This document shows, piece after piece, positions 58,622-64,000 of a stretch of 64,000 nt of DNA. The position numbers and the translations under genes are program-made. The stretch's first letter is position 1. Each line of letters begins with the position of its first letter. Under the pieces are notes generated by a model. It searched no databases. It saw only the letters and a list, made by a program, of their open reading frames with translations, and was not told the DNA's origin. Source of the DNA: Saccharina japonica (lineage: Eukaryota; Sar; Phaeophyceae; Laminariales; Laminariaceae); the NCBI GenBank assembly GCA_008828725.1, contig MEHQ01003881.1:166908-230907 (forward strand), in the 5' to 3' direction.

Positions 58622-58820
58622 CCGAGCGTGCCGTTAGCTCTCAACAACAACGCGCACGCGCACCATACGTAGCATCGAGATCACTGGGACCCTTATCTTC
58701 CCCTGCCAAGCCTCGCCTCTTCGCACATGGAAACCCCCCTAGAGCTATCCCTGATTGCTGATTGACACCACCTTTTGCGCCGTCATAGCTGGATACACAC
58801 AGAGCTTGTACTGAAAAAGA
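58622..58820. promoter_or_regulatory. 199-bp divergent promoter region
   Basis: The only sequence between the carrier ATG (minus) and the rubredoxin ATG (plus). It must hold both transcription starts and 5' UTRs unless these overlap the genes. It contains a direct repeat CTGATTG(C)/TGATTGACA near 58746-58765 and no clear TATA box. A shared bidirectional promoter is inferred from spacing only. Confidence 0.55.
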
Positions 58821-61800
58821 ATGAGATCGTCCGCTTCTGTTTCCGTGGGCGTGGCCCTTCTGGCCACGGCGGCGCGTGGGTTTTTACAAGGTGAGGAGAC
58901 GAGTGCTGATCGTTATGTGTCTCTCATTCTGAATCAACAAGTGCACATGTTCCCGTCAGATCCTAGAAGCCAGCGTAGAACTCGTCACAGCAGTAGTGTG
59001 GAGTGTGCAGCCTGCCCCACCCTCCAGCCCGCTGCGGACAAAGCTAGGCCAGAGCTGTAATGCTCCCATTGCTTGCCATGCCCAGGGGTCTATTGTTGCC
59101 GACATGCGGCGTCCTCTTTTCCTCGTCCCCCGTTCGTCATTGAGCTTTTTTTTCTGAGTGACGTGTTTTGTTTCTCAATTGCCTCGCCGATTCTTGTGCG
59201 CCTTTTCCGTCCCGGCATGACAATCCACTTGGTTTCAGTATCTCCGCGATGTGTTATGACCAGCCGCGCGCAGCCCACGCGCAGCCATAGCACGCGGTCC
59301 ATTCGCGCGCTGCAGCGACCGAGACCGTTGGTGTCAACCATGTTCGCTGGAGAGGAAGCGTCGGCCGAAGGCGCTGCAGCTGCAACGGAGGGCGAACCTG
59401 CACCGGCTGCTGCTGCTGCTGCTGTTGGGGGAGAGGGAGGCGAGGGGGCGGCGGAGGAGGAAAAGGAGCCCGAGAAGCCCCTCACCGAGATGGAGAGGGC
59501 CCAGAAGGCAAAGCTGGAGGAGATCGAACGCCTGCGCTCGAAGGAGAAATTCATCACCGCGGCAACAGGTGTGTTGAGAGCAGCGGGGCACGGCGGTGGT
59601 ATACATGTTCTGTGTTGTCAAGCTTGAAGGTCCTTACTACCTGGTACCTGGTATGTTATACGCTTGGGTGGAGTGGTGGGCATGTCGTTTTGACTTCGTA
59701 TTTGTGTGCTGCACCTGTGGGCGCGGCGGGGGGGTGTCGTCCACGTTGTTGCTACGTACCGGTAGGTCTGGCAGCTGGCTCGCCTTTTCGAACAGCAAAA
59801 GCCTTCGTGTAAGGTGTGCGTACAGAGTTCGAGTCACATTATAGCCCTGTGGCTCTGTGGCTCTACGGCAGTACCCTACGTACGCATATGGTGTTAGAAG
59901 TGTGCCCACTGCTGCTGTACCTTTAGCATGCTTCGTACACCAAGTACTGGGTACCAGGACCAAATTTTCAATTCGAAAGGTATCATTTACTGCTGCCGTC
60001 GCAGCATGTCGAAGTCCTATTAGTCTTGCCATCGATGTACCATTACGGAAGATATAGGACCAAATATCGTTAGGAAAAATACGTAAATATCTAGGTTTTT
60101 ATATGTACCGCAGGTCCCCTATTTAGTATGCCCCCCCCGCAATAGTGACTTTTCGGGTTAAGTGAGGCCTCGTGCCACGACCATCAGGAGGCTCCCACAC
60201 AGGGCTATTATCCCCGCGCTGACCTTGCCAGCCCGACAGTGCCAGAGAGCTGATGCTCCAGAATCCGCCACCAACAACTACGAGATCGTTTCCCTGTGCC
60301 TAATCTGCTTGATGCAGAGGGGTGGTAGGCCAACAGTGAGCTTTCCTTCTCGGGTATTGTTTCTCCCCCGGTCAACGATACCAGTACTTGAAGCCAACCT
60401 TGCATTCGCGTTTGGTTTCAACCATTTGACGGCAATATTCCCGTATATATTCATCGGCTGGACGCTGCTCGTACCACCCCCCCCCCGCATCCTCCTATCA
60501 AATAATGCATTATATAATAGGTTGAGTTCGCGTCGGTTGGCGACGACGCTGTAAAACACGCCTCTCACTGCGTGAGCTAGATAATCAGAGGGTACAGTTT
60601 TTTTGTTTGGCTTTCACCACGGCTGGCGGTCTTGTTAGATAATTTGTGCGGGGTGGAGGACCTTAACTCCGCACAAGGGGAATGATCGTATCACGTAGTG
60701 TGTATATGGCAAGGCACCCACGAGGCAGATACATAGTATACCCATTGATGTCTCTGGAAATGGCCAGACCAGAAATCAAATCATTTCATTGACGGCTGTC
60801 GTCCATATGCAAGTCCGCCTAACAAGCGATTCTTAGGGCTCGTTCAGACGTTGCGTTTTGACGCTAAAAAAAAAATCCTAAAAACAAAAGCGAAGATGAA
60901 ATAGGAAGATACACTCCTTCTGATTGGCGAAAAAGCCAAAATGAAGCCCAGGACACCGCGATGGGTTAATTTTTTCTTGAGATGTTATTTAATCGAAAAT
61001 CGATTAAGCAAAACCTGAAAGCAAAAAAGCAAAAAGTGAAGAACGAACAGCCCAGCGAGAAAGGAGACCTTGGCGACAACCGCAGCTACGAACGCCCCAC
61101 AGACTTGACAGCCAGGAGACGGATAACAGATAGTGCGCGAACAACATGCCGCTGGTGCCAGTCAATGCAGTGCTCAACGCCGCAGCCAAAACCGTGGCTC
61201 ATGGGGCCGTCCGATTCGAATTGCGTGCTGCTGTACTAGCAAGCGCTGAATGTTTTTGAGCAGTACCCGTACTTTGTCCAGCGCAAATATCGCTCTTCAG
61301 AATTGTGGTGCAATTGCACCAGCAAGATATGGTTGGCTATCCATGTGGGCACGCTCCCCTCTTTTTTCAGGGCTGGGCACCGCCTCTACCGCAGCTGAGT
61401 GGTGCATCACTGCTGGTGTTTCACCTTGACCGTTGGCTCGTTTTCGCTTTTGTTTTTAGCGTTTGTTTTCCACGCGTGTCCTGCGTTTGTACTCCGTCTT
61501 TTTTTTTTCTCTCGGAAAAAGCGAAGCCTGGTCGTTTTTCTCCACCTTGACCGTTGGCTCGGTTTAGCTTTTGCTTTTAACTTTTGTTTTTCATGTTGCT
61601 GCGTTTGTTACTCCATCTTTTTTTCCTCGGAAAAAGCGAAGTGGGGTCGTTTTTCGCTTTCCTTTTTAGGTTTTGCTTTCCCCTGTTTGGACGGGCCCTT
61701 GGTAGGATGCAGCTCACCTTTCATGCGACTCGCCCAACACCTCACGGCGCTTTGCGATTGGTGCAAGCAATATCTGCTTGGTTGGTGAAAACCCAACGTG

Positions 61801-63691
61801 CTCCGTCCCGGCATTGTAGGGATGTTGAGGGTCTATGGTCGTACGACTACGGCCGTGCACGACATGATTACCCCCCGCCTGGTCGGTGAAAACCCGACAT
61901 GCTCCGTCCCGGCATTGTAGGGATGCGAGGGTCTATGGTCATACGACTACGGCCATGCATGAAAATGAAGTACCCCCCCCCCCCCGCAACCGTAATGCCG
62001 TTGCTGCCTTGCTTCGGAGCCGACCTCCTATACCCTGGAATGTTAGTCTGCGGAATTTTAGTCTGCGGGCCGCACTCGCTCCCGTTTTCTTACGTTTTAA
62101 GTGTGTTGTTCGCTTCAGTAGCTGGCGAGCAAAGGAAGCGAGACGGCCGAGGGCGGTGCCGTAGGAGTTGGCGGGAAACGACCCATCTCTGTTCCTTCCT
62201 GTTATATTTGTCGCCCGGTTGCGTGTACGCCAGGACGTTCCCGTTGAACGATACGTTCGGTATGTCGATAGCCTCATTGTTTTACCAGTAGCTATATACG
62301 TATTGGTGTACAGTATACACTTCGTATATACATATGTGTACTACTTGTATAGTATTGGTATGTACATAAATCAGTTATGGCTATTTCCAAGCTCCCAAGA
62401 GCAGAGCTCGAGTACGAACGAACCGCTAGCCTCAGCACGGCTGAAGCTAGTGCGCACCCCCCCCCCCTCCCGGTGAATGGTTAGATGATTTGTTCGGGGG
62501 GGGGAAAAATTACTTCGCACAAGGGGAATGATCGTATCACGTACCAGTAGTTTTTTTGGTAAGGCGCCCACGAGGCAGTTACATAGTATCCCCCTTGCTG
62601 TCTCTGGGAGTGGCCACACTGGACAACAAATCCATCGCCTTCGCCGCGCTGTAAATTTCGACAATCACCTTCGGTGGCGTTTCTGGTCTATCACGTCCCG
62701 GCCGACCCGTAAATGTAGGGTGTTGCGTTCGGTTTAGTTGTCGCCAGCAGCTTATCCGTGGTTTCACCCCTCTAGAGCGATGATCGATTAATTACTCATG
62801 AAATTGAGTGACCAGTGACCCCCCCCACCCCCCTCCGCCCCTCCATATGCAAGTCGGCCTCACAAGCGGTTCTTAGTAGGATGCAGCTCACCCTTCATGC
62901 GACTCGCCCAACACCTCGCGGCGTTTCGCGCTTGGTGCTGGCAATGTCTGCCTGGTCGATGAAAATCCGACTTGCTCCTTCCCGGCATTGTAGGGATGCG
63001 AGGATCTATGGCCATACGACTACGGCCATGCGTAAATATGAAGTACACCCCCCCCCCCCCGCCCCTCCAGTTGGCCGTTGTTTCCTGTGTTGTCGGCCCA
63101 AGTCTGATTCGAGCTGAGAGCCACAGATCTCACCGCTCAAGTATCTGCCAGACTAACAATGTGCTACAATCTACTGTCAAAACACAGCTGTATTGTCTAC
63201 CCACGGCCAGAAAGTGCTGTATTTTGTTGATAAGCAGATCACGGCGCGAAACCACGGACGTTTTAAAAAATCAGCTCGGTACGGCAGTATGTTTCCCCCT
63301 TTCATCCCTCCACTCATTGCATCTGCCTGCCTGCTTATCTGATGAACCCGCCCTCCCTCCCTCCCTCCCTCCCATCCCCGCGCTCGTCAAACGTACCGAA
63401 GGCGACTACGAGTGCCTTCAGTGCTCGTTCGTGTACAAGCCCACGGAGAGCGGGCAGGGAGCGCTAGCGGGCACGCAGTTCGACGACCTCCCGTCGACGT
63501 GGTTGTGCCCGGTGTGCAAGGCGCCGAAGGACACCTTCGTCGCTCAGACGAAGACGATCGCGGGGTTCGAGGACAACCTCAACTACGGCTTCGGCGCCAA
63601 CAAAATGACGGGCGGCCAGAAGAACCTCCTCATCTTCGGCAGCCTCGCCGCGTTTTTCGTGCTTTTCTTGGCGGGGTACGCGTTGGAGTAA
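58821..63691 (+). CDS. RBD1: Plastid membrane rubredoxin (RBD1/RubA type)
   Basis: Three exons join in phase to 229 codons plus stop: 58821-58890, 59239-59568, 63402-63691. Exon 1 encodes an ER-type signal peptide (VSVGVALLATAA) ending ARG|FLQ, with Phe at the expected cleavage point. Exon 2 adds a basic Ser/Thr/Arg-rich transit segment, then an Ala/Glu-rich acidic stretch and a charged helix (EMERAQKAKLEEIERLRSKE). Exon 3 begins at FITAATG|DYECLQC and holds the rubredoxin fold with iron ligands Cys138, Cys141, Cys169 and Cys172 (WLCPVCKAP), the linker TKTIAGFEDNLNYGFGANKM, and a C-terminal membrane helix (NLLIFGSLAAFFVLFLAGY). RubA/RBD1 proteins are needed for photosystem II assembly in cyanobacteria, algae and plants. 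Intron 2 is 3.8 kb and full of repeats. Ligands and anchor are intact. Confidence 0.95.
60497..61876 (+). repeat. Long poly(C)-tailed repeat split by a transposon
   Basis: The 5' part runs 60497-60835 (start GTTGAGTTCGCGTCGG, then GACGCTGTAAAACACGCC) after a C run at about 60477-60487. It breaks at GCGATTCTTA and resumes at 61699 with TTGGTAGGATGCAGC, continuing to GACATGATTACCCCCC. The intact consensus elsewhere reads GGTTCTTAGTAGGATGCAGC. Confidence 0.82.
60836..61698. mobile_element. 863-bp PIF/Harbinger-like non-autonomous insertion
   Basis: Ends GGGCTCGTTCAGAC and (reverse complement) GGGCCCGTCCAAAC are imperfect terminal inverted repeats, flanked by TTA and TTG. The uninterrupted repeat has a single TTA here, so a 3-bp TTA duplication with one later change fits. 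GGGC-starting ends and TTA/TWA target sites are typical of PIF/Harbinger elements. The interior contains a tandem duplication of about 120 bp (CACCTTGACCGTTGGCTCG at about 61422 and 61540) but no transposase frame. Confidence 0.75.
61877..61987 (+). repeat. 110-bp poly(C)-bounded repeat unit
   Basis: Begins CCTGGTCGGTGAAAACCCG directly after the C run of the preceding copy and ends ATGAAGTA plus a C run. It is the same sub-unit as at 25076-25182. Confidence 0.78.
62480..63062 (+). repeat. Long poly(C)-tailed repeat with replaced middle
   Basis: Starts within the element at about GATGATTTGTTCGG, continues to GTGGCCACACTGGACAAC, then about 210 bp of unrelated sequence, and resumes at CATATGCAAGTCGGCC to AATATGAAGTACA plus a C run. 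It ends about 340 bp before rubredoxin exon 3. Confidence 0.72.
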
Positions 63692-64000
63692 GCACTCTGC
63701 TGCGTTTTGCAGCTTTATGTAGTAGCTTTTGGGGGGGGGCTACCGGTACTCGCTTGCGGCCGCACGTAGCGCGTGTTATACGTATGTCCTCTGCCTGTTT
63801 CCCGCCACGCACACCGTGAAGGCGCCAGTTTTTGTGTTCGCGTGCTGTGTGTATGCATGCTTAAGAGCTCTAGAGCATACCGTACGACTTAGAAAGAAGG
63901 TTATCTCTAGACTGTTTTTATGGCCTGGGTGCTATGTATGTGAACACGCATCGATCGCTGGACTGCGTGGCGCTTGCTGCGTGTGCGCGCGCGGAAGTTT
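63692..64000. other. 3' flank of the rubredoxin gene
   Basis: Probable 3' UTR and downstream DNA to the window edge. A short G run lies at 63731-63739. No further gene is visible. Confidence 0.6.

Overview
The window is nuclear DNA from a eukaryote with spliceosomal introns. It most likely comes from a photosynthetic stramenopile or another alga with a red-algal secondary plastid. The evidence is a complete plastid-type rubredoxin gene at 58821-63691 whose product starts with a hydrophobic ER-type signal peptide followed at once by a Phe (ARG|FLQ) and a basic, Ser/Thr-rich segment. That is the bipartite import signal of such plastids; the species is not determined. There are no operons, and coding sequence is only about 7% of the window.

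Six protein-coding loci were rebuilt exon by exon from splice sites, reading phase and family resemblance. (1) 3208-3367 (+): one exon of an M1 zinc aminopeptidase with no recognisable partner exons. (2) 14333-30817 (-): a PDCD4-type protein with two MA3 domains, ten exons over 16.5 kb and 411 aa, including one GC-AG intron. (3) 38358-43555 (+): TMCO1, six exons, 194 aa. (4) 48925-50987 (+): TRIP4/ASC-1 zinc-finger protein, 5' end not found. (5) 52119-58621 (-): a divergent mitochondrial carrier, six exons including a 13-nt microexon, 286 aa. (6) 58821-63691 (+): plastid membrane rubredoxin (RBD1/RubA type), three exons, 229 aa. The carrier and rubredoxin genes are divergent with 199 bp between their start codons. 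TRIP4 and the carrier converge. The PDCD4-type and TMCO1 genes diverge across about 7.5 kb.

Introns and intergenic DNA are packed with repeats. The most striking is a dispersed element of about 500-550 bp, with shorter derivatives of 70-110 bp, whose copies end in GTAC followed by pure poly(C) of about 10-50 bases. This explains most of the poly-G and poly-C runs. Other repeats are a tRNA-headed SINE-like family, several foldback MITE families (some with identifiable TA, TAG or TTA target duplications), a 2.2-kb foldback inside the carrier gene, minisatellites with units of about 22, 62, 65 and 73 bp, and many microsatellites.

The encoded proteins are housekeeping organelle, ER and translation proteins that do not form one pathway. 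The unusual content lies in the repeat biology, the repeat-laden introns, the microexon and the isolated aminopeptidase exon. No bacterial-type system, CRISPR array, rRNA gene or intact tRNA gene was seen.
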